A stretch of 64,000 nucleotides of DNA. Origin: Halomonas sp. CH40 (GTDB lineage: Bacteria; Pseudomonadota; Gammaproteobacteria; Pseudomonadales; Halomonadaceae). Numbering within the stretch: the first letter of the stretch is position 1; each line of letters begins with the position of its first letter. The translations under genes and the position numbers were made by a program. The stretch lies in contig CP112982.1 in assembly GCA_041875495.1 (NCBI GenBank), positions 124,001 to 188,000 on the forward strand, given 5' to 3'. This document shows positions 37,188 to 46,202 of this stretch, in pieces. The notes beneath the pieces were generated by a model. That model was not told the DNA's origin. It did not search any database and was given only the letters and a program-made list of their open reading frames with translations.

Positions 37188-39317
37188 ATGCGCAATAACC
37201 AACCTGTCACCCAGCGTGAATACCCACTGACCGACAAACATCTGCTGATTTCACGCACCGATCTCAAGGGGCACATCACCTACGTCAACGATGACTTCAT
37301 CAGCACCAGCGGCTATGAGCGGGATGAGTTGATCGGTCAGCCACACAACCTGATTCGCCATCCTGATATGCCGGAAGCGGCATATGCCGATTTCTGGGCC
37401 ACCATTCAGCGTGGAGAAACCTGGCGCGGTCTGGTCAAGAATCGCTGCAAGAACGGTGATCACTACTGGGTAGAAGCCAACGTAACGCCGATCTTGGAAG
37501 ACGACCAGTGCCAAGGCTATACGTCAGTACGCGTGAAACCCTCAGACGAAGACATCCAGCGCGCCGAGACCTACTACCGCCAGCTGCGCGAAGGCAAGCG
37601 TACCTCCTTTACCCTGGATCACGGGGCTATCGTCCGACGCGGTGTGACAGGTTGGCTTTTACGCCTCAACCTGAGAACGGTGCGCGCCAAGCTGGTGATG
37701 ATGATCCTGGTACCGGTGCTGTTGTTACTGCTTTCCGGCGTTGTCAGTATTTATGGGCTAACGTCTTCCAGCGACAGGATCAGCGAGATCAATACCGTAA
37801 GCGTTCAGGATATTGCGGAACTTCAGCGCATCGACCAGTTACTTGCTGATCTGATTATTGATCTTGAACAGCCCGTGCGTAACCCGCGTGCCATGCGCTT
37901 ATCCGAGATTGAAGCCCTGGCCGATGAAACCACCGCTATGGCAGAGCAGATTGATGCCGCCCGCGAGCGTTTCCTGGCGGGCAAGGCCATTGACGCCAAC
38001 CCTGAAGGTGACCCTGCACGCTTTGATGACCAATTGACCACCGTGATTGAGCAAGGCATCGAACCCACCATGGCAGCGCTGTTGGACGGTAATGGCTTTG
38101 ATGCGGATGACGCCTTCAATCAGGTGCTGCGCCCGCAAGCTGACGCGCTCGGCCAGATTACCCGCAGCATGGTCGAAGACAAGCTGGTATTTGCCAACAC
38201 ACTGGCAGAGAAAAGCCTTGAGCAGGAGCGTAACCTGTTGATCACTCAAGGTACCATCCTATTGGCGAGCATTGGGGGGCTGGTGGTGCTCGGCCTGCTG
38301 GTGATCCGTGCGATTACCACCCCCTTGCGCCAAGCCACCGATGCCACCCTGCAGATTGCCTCGGGCAACCTGGCGGCGCGCCTGCCCAGAATCACCCGGG
38401 ATGAGGTGGGTAAGCTTGCGAAAGCGCTTTCGATCATGCACCACAGCCTGACGGCTACCACCCGTACGATCAAAAGCGGCGTTGACGTGGTGGCCCCCGC
38501 CAGCGCTTCGATTGCACAAGGTAATGAAGAGCTGTCAGCGCGCACCGAGCAGCAGGCCGCGTCTCTGCAGCAGACCGCATCCAGCATGGAGGAAATGACC
38601 GCGACCGTTCAGCAGAACACTGACAACGCACGCCAGGCCAATGGGCTGGCCGGAGAAAATGCCGGCAGCATGGATAAGACCGGCGATCTGATGCAATCCG
38701 TGGTGCAGAGTATGGAGCGCATTACCCAAAGCGCTCAGCGTATGAAAGAGATGGTTGATGCGATCGACAACATTGCCTTCCAGACCAATATCCTGGCCTT
38801 GAACGCCTCGGTGGAAGCCGCCCGTGCCGGTGAGCAGGGCCGTGGTTTCGCGGTGGTGGCCGAAGAGGTGCGCAGGCTGGCAGGGCGTAGCGGCGAGGCT
38901 GCCAAGGAAATTCGCACTCTGATTGCTTCTTCCAGTCAGGATATCGACAGCGGTGCCCAGGAAGTACGCAAGGCCGAAGCGGCGATGAATGAGGCGTTGG
39001 ACGCCTCGCGCCGGGTCAAGGACATCATGGGCGAGATCAGCGCGGCGTCTGAGCAGCAAAGCGGCGGAATCACTGAAATCAATCAGGCCATCAATGAAAT
39101 GGATCAGATGACCCAGCAAAATGCGGCCCGGGTTCAGGAGACCGCCCATGCTGCCGTCCAGCTTGAACGTCAGGCGGAGCACCTGGCACTGCAGATGGGT
39201 ATTTACCGCATGCCGGGGGCTGGGCTGGAAACGCTGCAGGAATCACAACAGCAACAAGGGGCAGCCCTATCGCTTCCAGGCACAGCAAAAGCGGTGCATG
39301 ACAAGCGAGATTTCTGA
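37188..39317 (+). CDS. Aer-like PAS-containing chemoreceptor (aerotaxis)
   Basis: A 709-residue receptor. The N-terminal PAS domain has the Aer pattern ([49 protein letters not shown]) that binds FAD in Aer. A membrane helix follows at about 167-187, then a region long enough for a periplasmic or second sensor, a second hydrophobic helix (about 350-370), HAMP, and the signalling hairpin ([20 protein letters not shown]). The C-terminus (KAVHDKRDF) lacks the CheR-tether motif of the first receptor. Likely senses redox or oxygen state. Confidence 0.92.
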   Translation: MRNNQPVTQREYPLTDKHLLISRTDLKGHITYVNDDFISTSGYERDELIGQPHNLIRHPDMPEAAYADFWATIQRGETWRGLVKNRCKNGDHYWVEANVTPILEDDQCQGYTSVRVKPSDEDIQRAETYYRQLREGKRTSFTLDHGAIVRRGVTGWLLRLNLRTVRAKLVMMILVPVLLLLLSGVVSIYGLTSSSDRISEINTVSVQDIAELQRIDQLLADLIIDLEQPVRNPRAMRLSEIEALADETTAMAEQIDAARERFLAGKAIDANPEGDPARFDDQLTTVIEQGIEPTMAALLDGNGFDADDAFNQVLRPQADALGQITRSMVEDKLVFANTLAEKSLEQERNLLITQGTILLASIGGLVVLGLLVIRAITTPLRQATDATLQIASGNLAARLPRITRDEVGKLAKALSIMHHSLTATTRTIKSGVDVVAPASASIAQGNEELSARTEQQAASLQQTASSMEEMTATVQQNTDNARQANGLAGENAGSMDKTGDLMQSVVQSMERITQSAQRMKEMVDAIDNIAFQTNILALNASVEAARAGEQGRGFAVVAEEVRRLAGRSGEAAKEIRTLIASSSQDIDSGAQEVRKAEAAMNEALDASRRVKDIMGEISAASEQQSGGITEINQAINEMDQMTQQNAARVQETAHAAVQLERQAEHLALQMGIYRMPGAGLETLQESQQQQGAALSLPGTAKAVHDKRDF

Positions 39318-39356
39318 TCTGGTCACGCCAGCCGTGATGCTGGATCTTGCATGTTT

Positions 39357-39388
39357 CCATAAAAGCCTCTTTTCAGAGGCTTTTATGG
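39357..39388. terminator. bidirectional terminator, Aer-like receptor / pncB
   Basis: A 13-base perfect stem (CCATAAAAGCCTC and complement) with a six-base loop. A and T runs on either side allow termination in both directions. Confidence 0.85.
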
Positions 39389-39431
39389 TTTAGGCGCCGT
39401 TGATGCAGTTCAGATGTTTGAAACAGCGCAC

Positions 39432-40784
39432 TCAACTTTCTGAACGCAGTCGTTCCAGCTCAGGGCTCAGCCTTACGGAATAACCGCTTTCGCCGTCATC
39501 AAGCGCAAGGGCATCGGGCGGCAGCTGTGTCAGTGCCTGGGCAACTCGCTCCTTGGCGCTATCGGCGCGGGCCATCTCGTCTGCGTCGAGCTTGCCTGCC
39601 ACCACCAGGGGGCGAAGTAAGGGCTCACATCGCTCAGCGCTGTCAGCCAAGGCTTCATCGCGCAGGGCGATAACGTCACCGAGATAGCCGCCGTCCTCCG
39701 CGTAGCGGCGGTAGACCTGCTTGGCACAGGGCAGGTTGATTTTACCGGTGGAGTGCTTGACGCGCGGCTGGCCAGCGTAAGCCACCAGCTTGTAGGAAAG
39801 GTCAATCACGGGCGCATCCGCCGAAACGCCCATCTGGGTGCCCACGCCAAACGCATCAATGGGGGCGCCGTCTTCCAGCAGGGCGCTGATAGCATGTTCA
39901 TCAAGACCGCTGCTGGCGATGATACGCACCTTGCTGAGCCCGGCGCTATCCAACAGCTGGCGGGCCTGTTTGGCCAGGTCGCCAAGGTCGCCGGAATCCA
40001 GGCGAATGGCCTGCACCCGTATGTCGGGCTCCTCACGCATCAGCTCAATCACCTTGCGGACGCCTTCCAGGGTGTCGTGGGTATCGACCAGCAGGGTGGT
40101 GTTCGGGTAATGGCGAGCGAACAATCGGAAGGCCTCGTATTCGTCGTCATGGGCGAGCACATAGCTGTGGGCCATGGTGCCATTGATGGCAAGGCCGTGG
40201 CGCAAGCCGCCCAGCACATTGCTGGTGCCCGCCAGCCCGGCGTTGCGGTAGGCCCGCACGCCGCGCACGGCGGCATCGATTCCGTGCATGCGGCGCATGC
40301 CGAAATCCACCACCGGGTGGCCCTGGGCGGCCATCACCAGGCGCACGGCCTTGGAGGCGAGCACGGTTTCCAGCTGCACCAGGTTCATCAGCAGGCTTTC
40401 CAGCAGCTGGGCATGGGCAATCGGCGCATCGACTTCAAGCAGGGGCTCATTGGGAAACACCGGGGTGCCTTCAGGCAGGGTGTGAATATCTCCTTCAAAG
40501 CGCCAGTCGCGTAGCCAGTCCAGAAAGCCCGTCTCGAACAGGCCCGTCTCGGCAAGTTTTGCCAGCGCGGCCTCACTAAAGCGCAGCTCATTCACCAGGG
40601 CAGCGGCATGCTGCTGGCCGCAGGCAAGCATGAAGCGCCGCGCCGGTGGCAGTTTGCGAAAGAACAGGCTGAAGGTGGCGCGCTGGTCATAGGCTTCTTT
40701 CCAGTACGCCTGGGTCATGGTCAGCTGATAAAGATCAGTGAGCAGGGCCAGTTCGCTGTCGTCGACCATCGGGGAGCCCGTCAT
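39432..40784 (-). CDS. pncB: nicotinate phosphoribosyltransferase
   Basis: A 450-residue enzyme that makes nicotinate mononucleotide for NAD salvage. LLTDLYQLTMTQAYWKE is the family start; DFGMRRMHGIDAAVRG, GTSNVLGG, HSYVLAHDDE, DTHDTLEGVRK and LDSGDLGDLAKQAR form the active site. The ATG at 40784 overlaps the end of pncA in ATGA, so the two are translationally coupled; a longer frame from 40826 lies inside pncA. Closer to the PncB2-like branch than to E. coli PncB. Confidence 0.94.
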   Translation of the reverse strand: MTGSPMVDDSELALLTDLYQLTMTQAYWKEAYDQRATFSLFFRKLPPARRFMLACGQQHAAALVNELRFSEAALAKLAETGLFETGFLDWLRDWRFEGDIHTLPEGTPVFPNEPLLEVDAPIAHAQLLESLLMNLVQLETVLASKAVRLVMAAQGHPVVDFGMRRMHGIDAAVRGVRAYRNAGLAGTSNVLGGLRHGLAINGTMAHSYVLAHDDEYEAFRLFARHYPNTTLLVDTHDTLEGVRKVIELMREEPDIRVQAIRLDSGDLGDLAKQARQLLDSAGLSKVRIIASSGLDEHAISALLEDGAPIDAFGVGTQMGVSADAPVIDLSYKLVAYAGQPRVKHSTGKINLPCAKQVYRRYAEDGGYLGDVIALRDEALADSAERCEPLLRPLVVAGKLDADEMARADSAKERVAQALTQLPPDALALDDGESGYSVRLSPELERLRSES

Positions 40785-41347
40785 GCGCGCACCTCGGCAC
40801 CGGCGTCGTGAAATGCCTGACGACACTTGGGCACGGCTTGCGGGTCAACGGCGGCACTCAGGGGTTCCAGCAGCAGGGTGGCAAAGCCTTCCTGGCGGGC
40901 ATCCAGCACGGTGGCGTGAACGCACACATCGAGTGCCAGCCCGCACACGACCACGCTCTTGATGCCTTTTTCCTTGAGATAACCACCCAGGCCGGTGCCA
41001 TCGAAACCGGAATAGGCATCCGCATCAAAGGCGGTGGCCTTGCTGACGCGAATGGCCTCAGCGGGCAGTTGCAGATCCGGGTGGAAATCGGCACCCGGGG
41101 TATCCTGTACGCAGTGTACCGGCCAAGGGCCGCCGCGATGCTCAAAACTCACATGGTCAACCGGGTGCCAATCGCGGGTCGCCACCACCAGCGCACCTGC
41201 TGCCCGAGCGGCCTCAATTTCAGCGTTGATACCCGGCACCAGGGCAGCACCACCGGCCACCCCAAGGGCACCGCCTTCACAGAAATCGTTTTGCATGTCG
41301 ACCACGATTAGCGCAGTCGCCGGTGTGTAGTTAACCTTTATGCTCAT
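40781..41347 (-). CDS. pncA: nicotinamidase
   Basis: A 188-residue isochorismatase-fold amidase that converts nicotinamide to nicotinate. The nucleophile lies in CGLALDVCVHATVLDA, the catalytic aspartate in VVDMQNDFCEGG, and metal-site residues in ATRDWHPVDHVSFEH. GGAGG precedes the ATG. It feeds the coupled pncB gene, forming a complete nicotinamide-to-NaMN route. Confidence 0.95.
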   Translation of the reverse strand: MSIKVNYTPATALIVVDMQNDFCEGGALGVAGGAALVPGINAEIEAARAAGALVVATRDWHPVDHVSFEHRGGPWPVHCVQDTPGADFHPDLQLPAEAIRVSKATAFDADAYSGFDGTGLGGYLKEKGIKSVVVCGLALDVCVHATVLDARQEGFATLLLEPLSAAVDPQAVPKCRQAFHDAGAEVRA

Positions 41348-41604
41348 CAGGCACCTCCCGAAGGGGTTGTGGGTAAGTTACCAGAGTTTTTAGTCTCGCA
41401 GTGTGACGCCTGAGACTCAAGGGTGGCCTTGGAAGGCGTTAGATGATGTGCGCACATTGACGGCTGACCAAGCGAAACGTGATGTCGTCGGGCTGAAAAC
41501 CAGTGCACCAGAGGCTAATAAGGCCGGGGCATTCTTTTTATGGCTGCAGGCTCTGGGGCAGTTGCAAATTCACTATGAGCGGCTTATTATTTTCAGTAAC
41601 ACGG
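41348..41604. other. spacer between pncA start and the hairpin near the Abi gene
   Basis: A 257-base stretch holding the pncA promoter region. A 103-codon plus-strand frame crosses it, but it lacks a ribosome site and its end runs through the hairpin and into the Abi coding region, so I do not call it a gene. It could be the body of a plus-strand small RNA ending at the hairpin. Confidence 0.4.
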
Positions 41605-41655
41605 CCCCCGCCTCTTGGCTCCAACAGGAACCTACGCGGGGGTTCTTATTTTTAG
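41605..41655 (+). ncRNA. GC-rich structured hairpin with T-rich tail, possible small RNA end/terminator
   Basis: CCCCCGC (41605-41611) pairs with GCGGGGG (41636-41642). Inside, GGCTCC and GGAACC can form a second stem around AACA. A T-rich run (TTCTTATTTTTAG) follows on the plus strand, so it ends a transcript moving toward, and convergent with, the Abi_2 gene. It is either a plain terminator or the 3' part of a structured RNA partner of the Abi gene. Confidence 0.45.
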
Positions 41656-41663
41656 TTTTCGTG

Positions 41664-42632
41664 TTACCACCAACTACCCCAACCTTTCGGTATGCCCATA
41701 TCCATAATGGATAATGAACGTTGCGAGTGCTGCTCGGGAAACGACAGTATGTGGTTTGCCAGCCGCTTATGCCACTCGGTATCTGGGCATACGATTTTGA
41801 CCATGTGACGGCAAATGGCCAGCAGTAGAAACGGCTTGGCGATCAAGTCCTTTTTCCCTATAAAGCTGCAGCACCATGCAATAGTGTCTGTACCTGCCAA
41901 ACTGGGTTGGTCTGCTACGTTACGGTTCCAGAGGCGGCTATGGTGCGCGCACAGATTGCGTAGATAGTTCAGCGAACGTAGCCATGTCTGGAAAGTGTTC
42001 CAGTCGTTAACGCCGTAGCGATTGGCCAGTACCCGTTGATCCTTCACTTTCATCATGGCAAAAAATTGAGACAGTGCGCCGAAGTCCCAGGTCTCTACCG
42101 CTACCCATATTGGCAAAGACGGGCCGTGTTTCACTCGATAATGTTTAACGAAGTCTTCCTTTGAGCGACGTTGCAAGCCTCGGCATTTTTCTTCCCATTT
42201 CTCAAAGCGTGTTTGGCCACCGCTGAGTTTTTTGCGGATAAAAGATGGGTGTAACTGGTCTGAATCTAGGTGCGCAAACACAGAACGTTTTCCCAGCAGG
42301 TGAGCGATATCTACGCGTAGAGCAACTTCAATGCGTTCGAGCGCGTCCATGGCCAGCAGCCGCAACTGCTTGTCGAACAGGTACAGGCGCACCGCATCCA
42401 CAAACTGGGTGTCTGAGTGAAACTCATCCATCGCTTTTGTGGTTAGCTTGCCGGGTTCACTGCTTTGCACGACCTCGAACTTGCGAAACGGGTACCAGTA
42501 AGCGCTGAGGCGGTAGTAGCCTACCCGCTGCAGATAATCCAGAGCGGCGGTCTCGTCGCTGACTACCATGCCTCGGGATTTGAGCAGCGCCAGCTGATCT
42601 GGGAACGACGTCCATGGCCTGCTGTAAACCAT
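41664..42632 (-). CDS. Abi_2 family (AbiD/AbiF-like) HEPN protein, phage abortive infection
   Basis: A 322-residue protein of the Abi_2 family. The N-terminal signature GYYRLSAYWYPF is clear. The motif LRNLCAHHSRLWNR contains an R-N-x3-H pattern (R225, N226, H230), the RNase active site of HEPN domains. Family members stop phage growth, probably by RNA cleavage. The ATG overlaps the stop of the upstream hsdR remnant (TAATG), and GGAGGG gives a strong ribosome site inside that remnant. Abi_2 genes are often found in type I restriction loci, which fits. Appears intact. Confidence 0.88.
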   Translation of the reverse strand: MVYSRPWTSFPDQLALLKSRGMVVSDETAALDYLQRVGYYRLSAYWYPFRKFEVVQSSEPGKLTTKAMDEFHSDTQFVDAVRLYLFDKQLRLLAMDALERIEVALRVDIAHLLGKRSVFAHLDSDQLHPSFIRKKLSGGQTRFEKWEEKCRGLQRRSKEDFVKHYRVKHGPSLPIWVAVETWDFGALSQFFAMMKVKDQRVLANRYGVNDWNTFQTWLRSLNYLRNLCAHHSRLWNRNVADQPSLAGTDTIAWCCSFIGKKDLIAKPFLLLAICRHMVKIVCPDTEWHKRLANHILSFPEQHSQRSLSIMDMGIPKGWGSWW

Positions 42633-42993
42633 TAGTTCAGCCCTCCTTCCACTACAGTTCTGGCAACTGGCATTTTCTTATACTGGCAGTAGCCATCCAA
42701 TAATGCATCAGACGATGGAAACTCGGTCAGCGCCTGCTGCATGCCATCGCCCAGACTGTGCTTGTTATCCTTGGCTTCTATCACCGCTATCGGCTGGTTT
42801 TTCTGGAAGCTCAGCAGGTAATCCGCACGGCGCTTTTTACCCCGAGTATGCATCCGCCCCCGCACGATGATGCGCCCAGCGGTAAAGGTAACTTACTCAT
42901 GTACCTGGGTCTGGATATCCCACCCGCCTGCACCCAGGCAGGGGTAATGAACTAGGTGCAAATATCGCGTTCGCTGATAGCCTTCTTATCCAT
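42632..42993 (-). pseudogene. hsdR: remnant of type I restriction gene hsdR (N-terminal part)
   Basis: Reading from an ATG at 42993 gives MDKKAISERDICT, then a TAG (42954-42952), then FITPAWVQAGG. A lost base shifts the frame to WDIQTQVHE, a TAA follows (42895-42893), then VTFTAGRIIVRGRMHTRG, RRADYLLSFQKNQPIAVIEAK and GDGMQQAL. These are the start and the PD-(D/E)xK nuclease motifs (D and EAK) of HsdR. The rest jumps to EFPSSDALLDGYCQYKKMP, like a later HsdR segment, so about the middle of the gene is deleted. No hsdM or hsdS is in the window. Three lesions mean no active enzyme. Confidence 0.85.
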
Positions 42994-43126
42994 GGCAGCA
43001 TCCTGCTTATGCGGCGGAGTGGTAATTCATTACACAAGCTTACGATATTCAACTGATTGAAGCATCCTGTGCTAGGCTGAACTGAAAGGTGAGCGGATTT
43101 TGATGGGGTATCGCGATGAGAGGGAA

Positions 43127-43143
43127 GGCTGGTTTCGACCCAA
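43127..43143 (+). repeat. 17-base direct repeat, copy 1
   Basis: GGCTGGTTTCGACCCAA; matches copy 2 at 43508-43524 in 16 of 17 positions. Both lie in the non-coding spacer of the defence island. Confidence 0.55.
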
Positions 43144-43150
43144 CACTGTC

Positions 43151-43175
43151 ATTCCCGAGTGGGGTAATCGGGAAT
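43151..43175. repeat. short inverted repeat of the ATTCCC/GGGAAT type
   Basis: ATTCCCGA and TCGGGAAT are exact complements, nine bases apart. Similar ATTCCC...GGGAAT elements are dispersed repeats in several proteobacteria (for example the neisserial dRS3 type). Whether this one is repeated elsewhere cannot be seen. Confidence 0.5.
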
Positions 43176-43507
43176 CCATTTTGACTTTGCCAGGAGAGCC
43201 ACAAATCCAGGATGGCTTCGCAAAGCAAGCCGCCAACGCGCTACTGGCGAGGGGGGAGCAGGCATCAAACCCAGCTCAACGCCTTTGGAGACGGCGAAGA
43301 GGTGAACGACGACCAGAGCCACAAACCGTCAAATGTCAATTATAGAAACCTACTACATTAGCTGATATTGTGACTTAAAAGGCGCCAAGGAAGAGGCCGC
43401 ATGACGCAAAAATGCCAATCACCCAAACAACACCCAGCCGGCCCGGTTCAGCATGAGCAGGCCGACGTTTTTGTGGGTGAGGGTTGAAGGGGAATAGGTC
43501 AAGTGGT

Positions 43508-43524
43508 GGCTGCTTTCGACCCAA
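43508..43524 (+). repeat. 17-base direct repeat, copy 2
   Basis: GGCTGCTTTCGACCCAA; the partner of 43127-43143, 381 bases downstream in the same orientation. Confidence 0.55.
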
Positions 43525-43726
43525 AGCGGCCTAAGCTGGGAAATATAGCAGGCGATAGCCTAATGGTAATTAATAGTCAAAAGGATCATAAGCTTGGGAG
43601 AATCTAGTAGGCTGCATTTGCTGGAAAAAAGTGCCGGCACGTTCAATCATCCTAGAGCGCGCCGTCTAATACGCTGTTAACCGAAATACCCTAATGAAGT
43701 ATCGTTTCAAGCGAACCGGATAGATC

Positions 43727-45286
43727 ATGACTGATAAATATAGAGAAAGCAGCACGGACAAGAAGCTTCGACAATGGTTCGTAAACGATATGAGCAGAGG
43801 CCTTCTCCGGCAAATTGATTTAAGAAAAGGGAACTTGAGAGGGCTTGCTCCTTTCAAAATGCAAATAGATTATCCGATCACTGCAATTGCGGGCAGGAAT
43901 GGAGCTGGAAAATCCACGATACTAGCTATTGCTTGTTGCGCTTATCACAACAAGAGGTCCGGATTTAAGCTTAAGGGACGCAGGAACTCCTATTACACGT
44001 TTTCTGATTTCTTTGTGCAACATACTGAGGAAGTCCCACCTCAAGGGATCGAAATTTTCTATCTGCTCGCCCATGACAACTGGAAAAAGTCTAAAACATT
44101 GCCAGATGGCAAGGGACTGGCGTATCAAAAGCGTTGGAAAAGAAAAGGTGGAAAATGGAATGACTACGCCACACGAATAAATTCCAATGTTGTGTTTCTT
44201 GGGATAGACAGAATTGTTCCCCATAGTGAACGCAGTCAATCCAAGTCATACTCCAAGTCTTTTATGGATTCTGATCCTAAAGGGTGGGAGGGAAAAGTCG
44301 CAGATATTGTTGGATATATCCTTGGGAAAAAATATTGCGAGCTTAGGTACCTGGAACATTCCAAGTATGGTCTACCCATCGTAAAATGCGGTGAAAATAA
44401 ATATTCTGGACTTAATATGGGAGCGGGAGAGAATGCTCTTTTCGAGATATTTCGTATTATATACTCCTGTGAGGATGGGGCATTACTAGTTGTCGATGAA
44501 ATTGAGTTGGGCTTGCATATAGACGCACAGAGAAAGTTGTTAAGGAAGCTTAAAGAGAGCTGTCTCGAGAGAAGAATTCAGGTGATTTGTACGACCCATT
44601 CGAAGGAGATATTCGATAGCCTTCCGCCAGATGCTAGGAAATTTGTTGAGTCTGTACAAAATAAAACCCTTATTACCGAAGGTATTGCACCAGAGTTCGC
44701 TATGGCAAAAATGGGTGCAAGCGAAATAAAAGAATTGGATGTAATGCTTGAAGATGGCGTTGCTGCCGAGATTTTTACGTTTGCGCTACCTACAAACCTC
44801 CGACAACGTGTTAATCCCATATCGGTAGGTTCAGCTGCAGCACTAAGTAGACAGCTAGCAGCGGCCTACGCACGAAAAGAACCCCGTCCGATTTTGGCAA
44901 TATTTGATGGTGATCAGCGCAAGCTAGAGAATGATAACGCTGAACATGCAAAGAAGATGGCGGAGTTAACTGACCCAGGTTTCGATGAATGGTTCAAAGG
45001 GCGCGTTGCCTACCTTCCAGGTGAAGCTTGGCCAGAAGCTTGGCTTCTCCAAGCAAACGTCGAGTTTATCACTAGCCTTGCTAATATGCTGGGCACGGAT
45101 GAAGACTGGCTCGCGGAGGTAATTGAGTACGGTCTACAGGCGGGCAAGCATGATGAGTTTCATGAACTTTCTAAACATTTAGGGTTGGAAAAACATCATT
45201 GTATTCAGTATTTAATGATGAATATTCGTAACTGTCAGCCTGAAGCTTTCAGTGAAATTGAATCCGCTGTTGAGCGTGCACTCTGA
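43727..45286 (+). CDS. OLD-like ATPase with Toprim domain, probable anti-phage protein
   Basis: A 519-residue protein. An ABC/SMC-type ATPase has Walker A GRNGAGKST (56-64), a signature-like LNMGAGENALFEI, Walker B LLVVDEIELGLH and the switch histidine in CTTHSKEI. The C-terminal part looks like a Toprim nuclease: MLEDGVAAEIF gives the first acidic residue (E342) and ILAIFDGD the DxD pair (D394, D396). This order is that of OLD-family nucleases, several of which act in phage defence. Codons are much more AT-rich than in neighbours, a sign of transfer. A single-gene system or a cassette, since no partner gene is adjacent. An attC-like site follows its stop. Confidence 0.85.
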   Translation: MTDKYRESSTDKKLRQWFVNDMSRGLLRQIDLRKGNLRGLAPFKMQIDYPITAIAGRNGAGKSTILAIACCAYHNKRSGFKLKGRRNSYYTFSDFFVQHTEEVPPQGIEIFYLLAHDNWKKSKTLPDGKGLAYQKRWKRKGGKWNDYATRINSNVVFLGIDRIVPHSERSQSKSYSKSFMDSDPKGWEGKVADIVGYILGKKYCELRYLEHSKYGLPIVKCGENKYSGLNMGAGENALFEIFRIIYSCEDGALLVVDEIELGLHIDAQRKLLRKLKESCLERRIQVICTTHSKEIFDSLPPDARKFVESVQNKTLITEGIAPEFAMAKMGASEIKELDVMLEDGVAAEIFTFALPTNLRQRVNPISVGSAAALSRQLAAAYARKEPRPILAIFDGDQRKLENDNAEHAKKMAELTDPGFDEWFKGRVAYLPGEAWPEAWLLQANVEFITSLANMLGTDEDWLAEVIEYGLQAGKHDEFHELSKHLGLEKHHCIQYLMMNIRNCQPEAFSEIESAVERAL

Positions 45287-45291
45287 TTTTG

Positions 45292-45373
45292 GTTAACAAG
45301 GCCAGGCACGGCGACGCCTTTTACGTTGCGGCTTTGTCCTCACTACCAAGCCACACATGCTGGCGCGCGTTAC
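45292..45373 (+). other. attC-like recombination site (candidate integron cassette end)
   Basis: Five bases after the ATPase stop, GTTAACAAGGCCAGG starts an imperfect 82-base inverted repeat that ends TGCTGGCGCGCGTTAC. GCCAGGCA and TGCTGGC can pair, and GTTAAC/GCGTTAC mimic the outer R boxes. The centre (GACGCCTTTTACGTTGCGGC) resembles that of environmental attC sites. The core GTTRRRY is not perfect in either end and no integrase is in the window. Confidence 0.4.
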
Positions 45374-45476
45374 ATCAGAATTGCCTAAAATTCCTGACCG
45401 ACAGCGGCAACGCCACCGCTTCGGCGCTAGCGGTGATGCCAGCGCCTGTTTGAGTAAGTTAACCCCTTAGCCTATG
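45374..45476. other. spacer between attC-like site and gntR
   Basis: Contains a short inverted repeat, CACCGCT and AGCGGTG, eight bases apart near 45413-45434, with GGC/GCC able to extend it. It may be a terminator for either convergent gene or a further recombination-site remnant. No gene is seen. Confidence 0.4.
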
Positions 45477-46202
45477 TTACAGCTCGTTCAGGTAGCAGTG
45501 GTGTTGGGTGTTACAGCGTGAAACACGGTATTCAAGGGCTTCGCCTTGCAGGCCTCGGGCAATCCGGCGGACTTCAAGCAGCGGTGAGCCAATCTCTACG
45601 CCCAGGTGTTTCTGCTCCTGTTGGCCAGCGGCAACGGCTAGTAAGCGTTCCTCCGCCTTTGCAACACTCTGGCTGAATTTCTGCTGATACAGCTGATAAA
45701 GGGTGTTGGGCAATGTCTGTGGTTCATTTTCGAGCGCCGGGAAGCGCGCGGCATCCACCACCAGATCTTCCAGTAATGCCGGTACGTCGTCCAGCACCCT
45801 GATGCGTTGGATATGAACAACCACGGTGCCTTCCTCAAGTTCAAGCGCCTGGGCTTCTTCCGCCGTGGCCTGGCGGCATCTGCGCTGCAGCACCCGGGAA
45901 ACCGGAAGCGAGCGTGAGCCATCAAAGCGCACAAAATGGAAAAACTGAAACAGCGAACGATCACTGTCGTGGGTGGCAACGACGGTGCCTTTCCCCTGAT
46001 GACGAATAACCACGTGCTCGTTGGCCAGCGCATCAACGGCCTTGCGCAGCGTACCTACGCTGACACCGTATTCCTGTGAGAGGGCAGACTCGCTGGGGAT
46101 GTAAGTGCCCGGTGGCCAAATGCCCGAGACAATGCGTGATAGCAGGGCTTCCTTGATTTGCTGATACAGCGGGCGGTAGCTGGGTGTCGGCTGGTCGTTC
46201 AT
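45477..46202 (-). CDS. GntR-family regulator, HutC/UTRA subfamily, of the sulfonate cluster
   Basis: A 241-residue repressor. The winged helix domain (IKEALLSRIVSGIWPPGTYI, SALSQEYGVSVGTLRKAVDAL) is followed by a UTRA ligand domain (from about residue 90). It is divergent from suyA. The promoter between them carries a palindrome over the -10 element, and a near-identical site occurs before the TRAP operon at 50093. It therefore likely represses uptake and cleavage genes until a sulfonate ligand binds; this is inference. Confidence 0.9.
   Translation of the reverse strand: MNDQPTPSYRPLYQQIKEALLSRIVSGIWPPGTYIPSESALSQEYGVSVGTLRKAVDALANEHVVIRHQGKGTVVATHDSDRSLFQFFHFVRFDGSRSLPVSRVLQRRCRQATAEEAQALELEEGTVVVHIQRIRVLDDVPALLEDLVVDAARFPALENEPQTLPNTLYQLYQQKFSQSVAKAEERLLAVAAGQQEQKHLGVEIGSPLLEVRRIARGLQGEALEYRVSRCNTQHHCYLNEL

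Larger units (their letters stand above)
42994..43726. other. 733-base spacer in the defence island, remnants and repeats
   Basis: No convincing gene. An 81-codon plus-strand frame at 43100-43345 lacks a good start site and family features. The minus strand near 43470-43370 encodes a broken hydrophobic peptide (LNRAGWVLFG, then in another frame VIGIFASCGLFLGAF), possibly a decayed small membrane protein. Two direct repeats and one inverted repeat are listed separately. Confidence 0.5.

Noticed and set aside
41403..41714. 103-codon plus-strand frame between pncA and the Abi gene
   Set aside because: No ribosome site or family resemblance; it runs through a GC hairpin with a T-rich tail and into the antisense of the Abi gene.
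43100..43345. 81-codon plus-strand frame in the defence island
   Set aside because: It spans an ATTCCC/GGGAAT inverted repeat and a direct repeat, has no plausible start signal, and its residues look like translated non-coding DNA.
45405..45440. CRISPR or second attC in the spacer after the ATPase gene
   Set aside because: Only one short inverted repeat is present, with no repeated units and no box-like ends.
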